In this document: positions 55,805-64,000 of the stretch, piece by piece | How the letters are laid out: each line of letters opens with the position of its first letter | Numbering within the stretch: position 1 is the stretch's first letter | The notes under the pieces: generated by a model | The model's database searches: none | What the model was told of the DNA's origin: nothing | Seen by the model: only the letters and a program-made list of their open reading frames with translations | NCBI RefSeq assembly: GCF_026745355.1 | Contig: NC_079208.1 | Span: forward strand, 51,724,767 to 51,788,766 | Direction: 5' to 3' | Length of the DNA: 64,000 nt | From: Beta vulgaris subsp. vulgaris | Taxonomy: Eukaryota > Streptophyta > Magnoliopsida > Caryophyllales > Amaranthaceae | Translations under genes and position numbers: made by a program

Positions 55805-57788
55805 ATGTGTGGAGGAGCAGTAATCTCCGACTTCATACCCACTGGTAGATCTCATAAGCTGACCGCTGATTATTTGTGGCCTGATCTCAACGGTGCAGGA
55901 GCAAAGAAGGTTAACTCTGGCTATTCTAAGCCATTGAGATCTGGGATCATTAATGTTGATGATGATGATGATGATGAGGCTTTTGAAGCTGATTTTCTAG
56001 AGTTCAAAGATGAGTCTGATGAAGATATTTCTGTTACTGAAGATTTCAAGCCCTTTTCTTTTGGAGTTTTCAAGTCTAAACTTTCTTCTGGTATGATTTT
56101 TTCTACCTTTTTTTGTTGTTTTCAAAGTCTTCATTTTTATGTTTAGATTTTTTTTTGTGGGTTTGCTGAATTTTTATGAAAATGTTAGGAGTTGAAACTT
56201 GAAAAAGCAATAAAGTTTTTTTCTGGGTCTTGCTTGAACAGCTAATTTAATTACTAGTTTTCTTATATGTTAGGTGAGGTGGGTGGGAGATTAAATTTAT
56301 TAATTTTTGTTTTTGTTAATTTATTGCTTGTATTTGCTTAATTAATTTGCTTGAGCTTTGTTCATTTTTGGTGGGTTTAGTTATCTAGTTTTAATTTAAT
56401 TTCGTTGAATTGAATAGTGCAGTAGGAAAGTTATAATCTTGTTTAAAATCTGATTAAGTTTACCATTTTTTTCAAGAATTTGATTTTGGTCTTTTTTGTG
56501 GGATGATATTATCTTCTTATGTAAAGTTGTGGATTGGTAGATGTTCTCCCTCTGTGTGTGTGTAGGATGGAGAGCTAAAGTAGTTGGAGAAAAATCTAGA
56601 AAAGAAATGATTTATGTCAAAAGAAATTTCATTAAACTTGTTTAAAAATCTGAGTTATAGCTGGTATTTTCTGGGTGTTTTGGGGCCTGAACTAGTTTCA
56701 TGGATAGTTGTCTTGATGAATTGTTATATGGTAGAAGAATCTGTCAATAGTATCATAATTTCTGATGCCTCAAGGAAATTGTGTGTTTGAAGAATATGCT
56801 ATCAGATGTCATGTTTCTGTGAGCTTATCTACCAAGCAAGTTTTGGCCCGAAATTCGTTAGTTTGTGTGTTTGCTTATTATCATTCCTCTTGTGAATAAA
56901 GGATTGAAGCCTGTGGAATTCAATAGCCCTGCTGAAAAGTCCGCCAAGAGAAAGAGAAAGAACCAGTACCGTGGTATCCGACAGCGCCCATGGGGTAAAT
57001 GGGCTGCTGAGATCCGTGACCCTAGGAAGGGCGTTCGAGTTTGGCTCGGAACCTTCAACACTGCTGAAGAAGCTGCTAGGGCATATGACGCCGAGGCACG
57101 GAAGATCCGTGGTGAGAAGGCTAAGGTGAATTTCCCTGAAGAAGCAGCACCGGTATCTGCTGCTGCTCCTAGGCGTACTGTTAAAGCCCGCTCTCAGAAA
57201 ACTGTTGCCAAGAAAAACTCAACAGCACCACCACAAAACATAAACCAAAACTTCAATCTCATGAACAATGTTGAGAATGAGTTTTACAGTAGTTTTGCTT
57301 TAGTGGAAGAGAAACCACAAGTTAAGCAGTTTGAGTGTTCTGAACCAATGCCTGCTGTAGGAGGAGAGGTAGGATTTAAACCCTTTAATGATGCTACTAC
57401 TGGTTTGTATTTCACTTCAGAGGAAGGTAGTAACTCCTTTGATTGTTCTGATTTTGGTTGGGGAGAAAATGTCCCGAAAACTCCAGAAATATCATCCTTC
57501 TTTGCGACTGCCCTTGATGGTGGTGATGTGCTCGATGATGGGTTTGCAACAAAGAAATTGAAATCTACATCAGGAGACGCTGTACCTGCTGATAACAGTG
57601 GAAAAAGCCTATCTGAGGAGCTCTCTGATGCTGATTTTGATTCCCAGTTGAATTTCTTAGATATGCCTTATCTTGATGAGAACTGGGCTATCAATGCTTT
57701 CCTTGGAAATGATGCATCTAATGAGGATAGTTCGATGAATCTGTGGAGCTTCGATGACCTCCCGGCTCTGTCCGGGACAGTCTTCTGA
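55805..57788 (+). CDS. Group VII ERF transcription factor (RAP2.12/RAP2.2-like)
   Basis: Two exons, 55805-56090 and 56902-57788, give 390 residues, close to RAP2.12/RAP2.2. It begins [12 protein letters not shown]: once Met is removed the Cys is the oxygen-sensing N-degron of group VII ERFs (oxidised by plant cysteine oxidases, arginylated, degraded in air; stable in hypoxia). Residues ~50-80 are acidic with six Asp in a row. The basic stretch K-R-K-R-K (~111-115) is a likely nuclear signal. The AP2/ERF DNA-binding domain follows at ~117-174 ([24 protein letters not shown]). The C-terminal N-L-W-S-F-D-D-L-P is a group VII activation motif. No frameshift; intact and likely functional. Confidence 0.95.
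56091..56901 (+). other. Intron of the ERF-VII gene (811 bp)
   Basis: Donor TCTG|GTATGA and acceptor ATAAAG|GATTG join S-S-G and L-K-P in frame. T-rich body. One intron between the N-degron exon and the AP2 exon is the usual arrangement in group VII genes. Confidence 0.88.
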
Positions 57789-57850
57789 GCCAAGGGTGCG
57801 CTCTTAGCTAGCCTTCTCCATGTAAATAAAACATGTTAGTTTATCATCTT
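57789..57850 (+). other. 3' UTR of ERF gene with poly(A) signal
   Basis: AATAAA at 57825-57830, ~37 bases after the stop. Longer UTR forms reaching ~58080 are possible: that segment is less AT-rich than the DNA beyond. Confidence 0.55.
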
Positions 57851-59700
57851 TGGTTAACTAGTCTTTGTATGTTGAGTCATTATGATAAAATCTTTGGATT
57901 TTGGGTTCAAAATTTTAACCCGGAAGAGGTGATTCGGATCTTTCTTTTGATCAATTTTCAGGCTGTTCGTGAGGTGCCTTTAAAATATGAGATTGCCTTG
58001 TGGTGTTTGTTGGGCAGCCGCTGTTATATGCGAGTACATAGGTAACTTTAGGTTCGCCCTTTGCATTGAGACTCTTTAAAAGTTTAAGAATATGTATTTT
58101 GTTGTAATTTATGCAGACTTTGATGAAAGCTCTATGCTTTCAACCTGTTATCGCGCTTTTAAACTATGGTTCCTTGCTTTTATATCTAATGTATCCGCTA
58201 TTGGATATGTTGCTTAATCTAATCTCTTAAGAGTTAGCTCATTTTGCTAGATTGGTATCATTTATTTGGCATGAGATGCACATCATGTACTCTTAAAGTC
58301 ATAACAAAGTGAATGACAGACTTTTTTGGATTCTCTGTTGACATGAAATTTCGTAAATCACTATACATGAATATCACAAAAAGAGCTCCAGTGAGATTGG
58401 CAAGTTGCAACTAGCTCAGCTTTTGGGGATTTAGGTTGAAAGTAGTACTTGGATGTACACGAGTTCATCTCTATTATACTGCTCTTTCTTCGCCCCTTGC
58501 TAGTGACACTCGTATTTGTGGATTATAAGGATAATCAAGATGAGGAACATGAACCCTATTTCCATGTTTCGGATTCAAGATTCCAGATAGAGACTCTCGT
58601 ATTTGTGTGTTTTATCCTATACGTAAAACCTTCAAAATCTTGTGTGCTTTTGGTAATTGATCTATAGGCACACATAAATGTTTTGATGCAAGTCTTGTAG
58701 TACCTCATGATTGCTTTAAAGAGATTTAACAAGCTATTTATTCCAACAAGATGCATCTTTCTTTTAGGGAGCTTATCTCCTTAGCTACTCCACAGTTAAG
58801 CATACATGAGTGAGGACGAAATGTGCCGGAAGAACTTGTGTTGATTATTGAGGACAATTGTTGTTACGGGTAAAGACTCTCGTATTTGGGTGGTTTACCC
58901 TATATGTAAAACCTTCAAAACCTCGTGTGCTTTAGGTAATTGTTCTCTTGGCTAACTGTTTTGATACAAGCCTGATGAGATAATTACGTCGTTTTATCCT
59001 AAAATTAATTAGTAATAGACGGAGTAGTCCACTAATCAACACACCATGTTGGAGCAGCTCACTAGTCAACGAACATGTGAGACTTTTCTGTGAGTAACAA
59101 AATGACAATTGGCTAGAAGAATCTTCTGTTGCTCTAAACATACTGTTACTTGAACATAACATATATCTAACTCATGATAATTCCAAAAAAAACAATTATA
59201 TTCCCATAAACACATCAGGAGAATTAAAAATAGTTTTTCATCCAAATTTGTCACCTTGATTGAACATAAAGATTCTAGACTACCCTTTATATATGTCTAA
59301 ATCATTCAAAAGTATACGCCTAAGATTAGATCCTTTTATCGCACCTTAAGACGGATATATCATCTCTTAGGTGGAGCTCCAGTGAAGCGATTCAATTAAA
59401 ATTGTAGAAAATGTATTGTTTGTTGAGACTTGAGATTGCTTTTAGTTATCATCATTCATCACGTACAAATAATGGAGTCATTATTTGTAGCGTTGATGAT
59501 GTTACGGACACGTTACTTCCTGGGAAATTGCTAGGTTGAACTAGCACAACTCTCTCAAACTTTGAGCTGCAAGTTGCACAAAAATAATGCAAATAGGTAC
59601 TCTACTTAGTATAATATAAATAAAACGTAACGCCTAAAATAATTAGGAAGGATAGGAGTGCAACTTGCATATAGTATAACTTTGGTAACGTTTTTTTGAT
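57851..59700. other. Intergenic DNA downstream of the ERF gene
   Basis: No second gene recognised. An ~85-bp direct repeat (ACTCTCGTATTTG...GTGTGCTTT.GGTAATTG) occurs at 58588-58670 and 58867-58945, ~88% alike. Short frames here have no known domain. Confidence 0.5.
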
Positions 59701-59706
59701 ATAGAA

Positions 59707-59735
59707 CTAGTTATTAGGTCCGCGCTATGCCCCGG
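59707..59735 (-). mobile_element. Helitron-like 3' terminus
   Basis: Minus strand: CCCGGGGCATAGCGCGG (imperfect stem), 12-base spacer, CTAG followed by T. Resembles the end at 14944. No matching head was found to its right. Confidence 0.4.
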
Positions 59736-59784
59736 GTAAAAACAATATTCATTTATTAATAAATACTTATGATAATAATATTAA

Positions 59785-59880
59785 ATACAACTTAGCCTAG
59801 TGGTTAAAACTTTAGTATATGTACTTGAGGTCTCAAGATCAAACCCTATATTCTACAGTTTCTTAATTTTTTTTGTTGTA
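59785..59880 (+). mobile_element. Degenerate SINE
   Basis: TAGCCTAGTGGTTAAAAC (box A) and CTCAAGATCAAACCC (box B-like), then a T-rich end with TTTTTTGTTGT, on the plus strand. Confidence 0.5.
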
Positions 59881-60442
59881 CATGGATTACATGAACTAAA
59901 ACTCCCTAGGGAGAGCGCCATATAGCACAATTTCTTGTTTTCGCATGCCTTTTAATATATTTGTATATATATAAATAAAACGTAACGTCTAAAATAATTA
60001 GGAAGACATATAAGAGTGCAACTTGCATATAGTAAAATTTTGGTGAGGTTTTTTTTGATATAAGTAGAATATATTCGTGGTCCCCTTTTGTCTCCATTAT
60101 GCTAGTGGGCATGTATCCGCCCCCATTTTAAAGGGTGTTACTTGGCCTTATATGGCGTTGGCTTTAATTGCGTCAAAAGCTCAAAGCTGGAGAAATTATC
60201 TCTTTAGTTTAGATTATGCGCAAAAATTCGTCATTTACCACGTAAAAGGGCATGGCTTCGACGTCGGTTTTACCGACATGATGTTGCGGCGGCGTGGCGC
60301 CCTTTCTTGGCTGTTCCAAGTTCCTTGCATTTCTTTCAAGCTTTCCTCTAGTTTAGGTCTTGCATGAGACCGAGTTATATTGTTTTATGCGATTATATTG
60401 AATGAGATTTACGGCTTGTTTGGTAACTAGTAAATAGTAATA
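59881..60442. other. Intergenic DNA with a local duplication
   Basis: 59969-60060 repeats 59620-59705 (ATAAATAAAACGTAACG.CTAAAATAATTAGGAAG...GAGTGCAACTTGCATATAG). The frame at 60077-60367 has no recognised domain. Confidence 0.5.
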
Positions 60443-60977
60443 GTAAATTATTATAATATGTTTATATCTGTTTTACGCAAAATTTTAGTATTACTCGACA
60501 CCATCTATTAATGTCTATCAAAAAAGTTGTTAGTGTCATAAAAATCTACATATTATATGAATGATGTTTATATTAAGGGGTGAAAATATTAAGTGGTGAA
60601 AAAGTGAATGTGAAATGAGATAGTACATCTAAAAGGAGATGTAGTGATTAATTAAAGTTATGATGAAAGCTTCCCCTTTGTAATATGATTTCATCATAAC
60701 TTTAATTAATCACTACATCCTTTTGGATATACTATCTTATTTCACATTCACTTTTTCACCCCTTAGTATAAACATCATCCATATAATATGTAGCTTTTTA
60801 TGACACTAACAACTTCTTTGATAGACACTGACGAATGATGTCGAGTAGTACTAAAAATTTGCGTAAAACAGACAAGAAGAAGAAAGTGTTAAGACCATAT
60901 TAAGACAAATGGATAATTCGGTTAAAAAAAGACATAAATAGATAATAATTGTATTATAATAATTTTTGAGGAGGGAG
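60443..60977. mobile_element. Fold-back MITE
   Basis: The two halves are inverse copies for ~200 bp each (for example GTGAATGTGAAATGAGATAGTA at 60607 and its inverse at ~60735), meeting near 60680. The right end is GAGGGAG|TA, as in Stowaway; the left CTCCCTC end is lost. It would fold into one long hairpin. Confidence 0.75.
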
Positions 60978-61060
60978 TATATAAGATTAATGATCCATTT
61001 GATGAGATAATGATAATCATTGCTACCGTGGTCCTCCTAGCTCAGTGAAGAAAGGAGTTA

Positions 61061-61344
61061 CTCCCTCCGTCTTTTTTTATTTGCTACAAGCACTTTTTCA
61101 CAAAGACCAAGGAGGGAGTGGGGACCATTGACATAAATGGAATTAACAAAAAAGCAAATAGGTAAATTGTGGGACCTATGTATTATATATGGAAACATTT
61201 ACAAAATCAAGAAGGAAGTGATGGCAAATTTGTAAATAAAGTGTGGGACCTATGTACTATATATGGAAATATTTGCAAATGTAGCAAATAAATTGAAACA
61301 CCCCTAAATGGCAAAATGTAGCAAATAAAAAAAGACGGAGGGAG
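61061..61344. mobile_element. Stowaway-type MITE
   Basis: CTCCCTCCGTCTTTTTTTATTTG...CAAATAAAAAAAGACGGAGGGAG flanked by TA, 284 bp, TIRs nearly perfect. Confidence 0.88.
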
Positions 61345-61850
61345 TATATGCCATAGCCTTGGCGCGCGAGATCAAACCTTGGTATTCTCATTCTCTTTGC
61401 GGGATTTATTGATCCCTTGGCCAATTATATTAAGATGGGCATAGGTTATAGGGTTCACCTATGGGAAAATATTTAAGTAACTTTTAAGGTTGTCAATTCT
61501 ATTAGACACAATAGAATATAATATAGATATGTATACAATAAATGATGGAAGAAGTGATATAAAAATAATGTTTTAATGTATTCCTAATCAATGAAAATTC
61601 AATAATAAGAGGGTTGACAATCCTTAGAGTCACTCAATTAATCTATTTCACCTATGTACCTTAATAAGTTTGAGGTAAGATAAACTATTAGATAAAAAGA
61701 AGTTCTAGGAAACTTTTTCTAATGATAATTTGGACGATTTCTTTAAAATTGACTTTCAGAAGCTTTACTCATGGGGTTGCATGTTTTCAGTGCTTCATTA
61801 GTCTCCTACTCTCCTTACTCTCCTTCATTGCTTAGAATTTGTTGGTGTTG
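61345..61850. other. AT-rich intergenic DNA
   Basis: No feature recognised before the copia LTR. Confidence 0.4.
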
Positions 61851-62477
61851 TGTTGGGTATATGGTAGTATATGAAGCTCATGGAGGTGTATGGGTGTGGA
61901 GATGAGGTTGCGTAGGAGGATCGGAAAACGTCATTTGGGACATAAGGCTAACTTTGAATGGACATATCTTTCAATCTATAAATGATTTTGAGGTGATTCA
62001 AAGTGGAGGTGATAGCTTGTTCCGAGAGCTTTCCAATGATAGGTCATATGTCAAATTCCGGTGAGAAACGAGAAAGTTATGACGGTTTTACGAAGACCTG
62101 ACGAAACTGACGAGTTGCATCAGTGTTTCTGTCCGCCCGCGGGCTAGGACCCTGCGCCCGCGGGATGTCGAGCTTCGGGTTACGTTTTTCCAGGTTTTCT
62201 TTTGTTTAATGAGGGTATAAATAGGTGCCCTAATTATGATTATTATTATTCATCATCTCTAAACACATATTTGAGAGAGAAAAAGCTGTAAAGAGAGTTC
62301 TTGAGTGCTTTTGTAATCTTTTTTGAATATTCATCGATTCCTCGTGTAGATTCGTGGTTTTTCTCCCATTTTTTGGGTTTCCACGTAAAAGTTCTGGTGT
62401 GTTCTTTCCTGCTTTATTATTTGATATTCTATTATTGTTTGCTATTATTTCTAGATTGATAGTCAATAGAACTTACA
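61851..62477 (+). repeat. 5' LTR of a Ty1/copia element (left edge approximate)
   Basis: The right edge is fixed by the primer site at 62480 and ends ...AGAACTTACA. The left edge is a guess (TGTTGG near 61850), since the partner LTR lies outside the window. TATAAATAG at 62215-62223 is a likely promoter. A GC-rich palindromic block CCCGCGGGC / GCCCGCGGG is at 62137-62162. Confidence 0.6.
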
Positions 62478-62479
62478 AG

Positions 62480-62495
62480 TGGTATCAAGAGCTAG
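62480..62495 (+). promoter_or_regulatory. Primer binding site (initiator tRNA-Met)
   Basis: TGGTATCAAGAGCTAGG, two bases after the LTR: the copia-type variant of the Met primer site. Confidence 0.88.
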
Positions 62496-62529
62496 GTTTG
62501 ATTATTGTCTAGATCTAGAATAATTAACA

Positions 62530-63280
62530 ATGGAGGATTCAAAGATTAGAATTGAGAAGTTTGATGGGACAAATTTTGGATATTGGAAGATGCAAATAGA
62601 AGACATCTTATATCAGAAAAATCTGTATCAACCTTTGTCTGAAAAGCCTGCTAAGATTGAGGAGGCTAAGTGGAAGGTACTGGATAGGCAGGCACTAGCG
62701 GTGGTGCGTTTGACATTGGCTCGGACTGTGGCGTTCAATGTCAAGGATATCAAAACAACGGCAGGATTATTCAAAGCACTGTCAGATATGTATGAGAAGC
62801 CCTCAGCAATGAATAAGGTATATCTGATGCGTCGTTTGTTTGGTTTAGAGATGAATAATGGTAGTTCTGCTGCTGAACATATTAATGAATTTAATTCATT
62901 GATAAGTCATTATCTTCGGTTAATATTGTCTTTGAGGATGAAGTGAAAGCCCTAATTTTGTTGTCCTCTTTACCTACTGCTTGGGAAACTGTTGTAACTG
63001 CTGTTAGTAATTCCTCTGGTAAAGAGAAATTGGTTTATGATGTTGTCCGTGATCTGATTTTGAGTGAGAGCATTCGAAGGAAGGAGAGTGGAGAATCATC
63101 TGGAGCATACAGTGCAGAAGGTAGAGGGAGGGGAAAAGGGAGGAACTTTCAGGGAAAATCGGAGTCAAAGGGGAACCGGAGTAAGTCAAAAGGCAGGGTA
63201 GTGTTACTTGTGGGGGTGTGGTAATGAAGGACATTTAAAGAGAGATTGTCCTAGAAAGAGAATGGGAAAGGAAGAAGAAG
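62530..63280 (+). pseudogene. gag of Ty1/copia element
   Basis: ATG at 62530 opens a frame with F-D-G-T-N-F-G-Y-W-K and L-W/Y-x-x-L-type features of the copia gag (UBN2/DUF4219-like). A frameshift near 62911 switches to the frame at 62943 (L-L-S-S-L-P-T-A-W-E), leading to an R/G/K-rich part and a C-x2-C-x4-H-x4-C zinc knuckle (~63207-63250, G-N-E-G-H-L-K-R-D-C) after a second frameshift. Confidence 0.85.
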
Positions 63281-63289
63281 GTTCAAGAA

Positions 63290-64000
63290 AGTGATGATGA
63301 AGAAGAAGCATCAACTAACTTGATTTCTGAGTACGATTCCGATGCTTTGATGGTAAGCATGGATGATCAGGAAGAGTTGGTTGGGTGCTCGGGATCATGG
63401 GTCTTGGATTCGGGTTCTTCTCATCATTCTTCACCATGCAGGGAGTTATTTCGGAATTTCAAATCCGGAAAACTTGAAAAGGTCTATCTTCTGCGATGTA
63501 AGGCAGTGGAAGTCATGGGGAAAGGTGATGTGAGTGTGAAACTCACTCATGGTGGCTCGTTGGAGTTGAAGAATGTCAAGTTTATCCCAAGGTTGAAGAA
63601 AAGCTTGATATCAGTAGCCCAACTTGCTACATCGGGTTACAAGGTTGTGTTTGATGGTGGTTCTTGGAAGATTGTCAAGGGAGCATGATCATAGCTCGTG
63701 GGACAAGAGTGGAACACTTTACACCATGGGGAGCACAATAAAGGGTCCGGGATTGGGATGAGAACTTCATGTAAGGTGTCGTTTGGTCGAAAACTATCGA
63801 TAGTGGGCCAAGGGATGAGAACCGTGGTGAAGCGGTATCCCGGTGGCAAATTGACCGGTAAGCGAACAAGGTGAAGGACGGCACACAAGCATGATGTGCC
63901 GGAAATCCTAAGTGGAACAAAGGGTGTATTGTTCGAGTGGGAGCAATGTGAGTTTGCTTTTAGAACAATGAGAAGCTTCTTTGGCTTAGGTGGTAATTGG
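63290..64000 (+). pseudogene. Protease / pre-integrase region of copia pol (runs off window)
   Basis: The frame 63320-63688 contains W-V-L-D-S-G-S-S-H-H, the copia aspartic protease active site, and further V-x-G-K-G / L-x-x-V-x-x-I-P-x-L-x-x-S-L-I-S-V residues typical of the same region. After a stop at ~63687 related sequence (S-G-T-L-Y-T-M) continues in other frames to the window edge; integrase and RT would lie beyond. Confidence 0.82.

Noticed and set aside
60077..60367. 96-residue plus-strand frame
   Set aside because: No recognised domain, no promoter or poly(A) context, next to transposon debris.

Overview
This window reads as nuclear DNA of a plant, most likely a eudicot. It is AT-rich, packed with nested transposable elements, and holds one clear host gene: a two-exon group VII ERF transcription factor at 55805-57788. 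A Tat-lineage Ty3/gypsy element with an antisense extra gene would fit Caryophyllales, where the Retand family was described, but that placement is a guess.

Layout. (a) 1-31251 is a tandem array of a ~10.9 kb segment. Each unit consists of ~5.9 kb of non-coding repeat DNA, one LTR and the first ~4.6 kb of a Tat-type retrotransposon. The part visible of unit 0 runs to 9463, unit 1 is 9464-20363, and unit 2 starts at 20364. Unit 2 alone continues into the rest of the retrotransposon. (b) 26220-37915 is that complete Tat element, on the minus strand, with 5-bp target duplications (ATTAT), 441-446 bp LTRs, and gag, protease, RT, two RNase H domains and integrase. Between integrase and its 3' LTR it carries 106-bp tandem repeats and an opposite-strand, apparently spliced gene with its own TATA box. 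A run of 998 N lies inside gag. (c) The Tat element sits inside a small Helitron whose two ends are at 25854 and 38050. (d) In unit 0 a 7.85 kb Tekay/Del-like LTR element (1088-8937, minus strand, ATACT duplications) with 3.6 kb LTRs and only 566 bp of interior landed in the 106-bp repeats. (e) 38053-55260 is a repeat mosaic: SINEs, seven Stowaway-type MITEs overall in the window, two Mutator-like TIR elements with 9-bp duplications, Helitron copies (one of 3.9 kb containing an organellar rRNA fragment), a 190-bp minisatellite, a TA microsatellite and LINE RNase H relics. (f) 55415-57840 is the ERF gene. (g) 57840-61850 is non-coding with MITEs, a SINE and a Helitron end. (h) From ~61850 a Ty1/copia element (LTR, PBS, gag, protease) runs off the right edge.

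Order of events implied by nesting: Helitron, then Tat insertion, then tandem amplification of the left part of the Tat plus flank, then insertion of the long-LTR element into unit 0. Many single-base indels differ between the copies and often compensate one another, so some frameshifts are probably sequencing errors. The only gene expected to do cellular work is the ERF-VII factor, an oxygen-sensing (N-degron) regulator of hypoxia genes.
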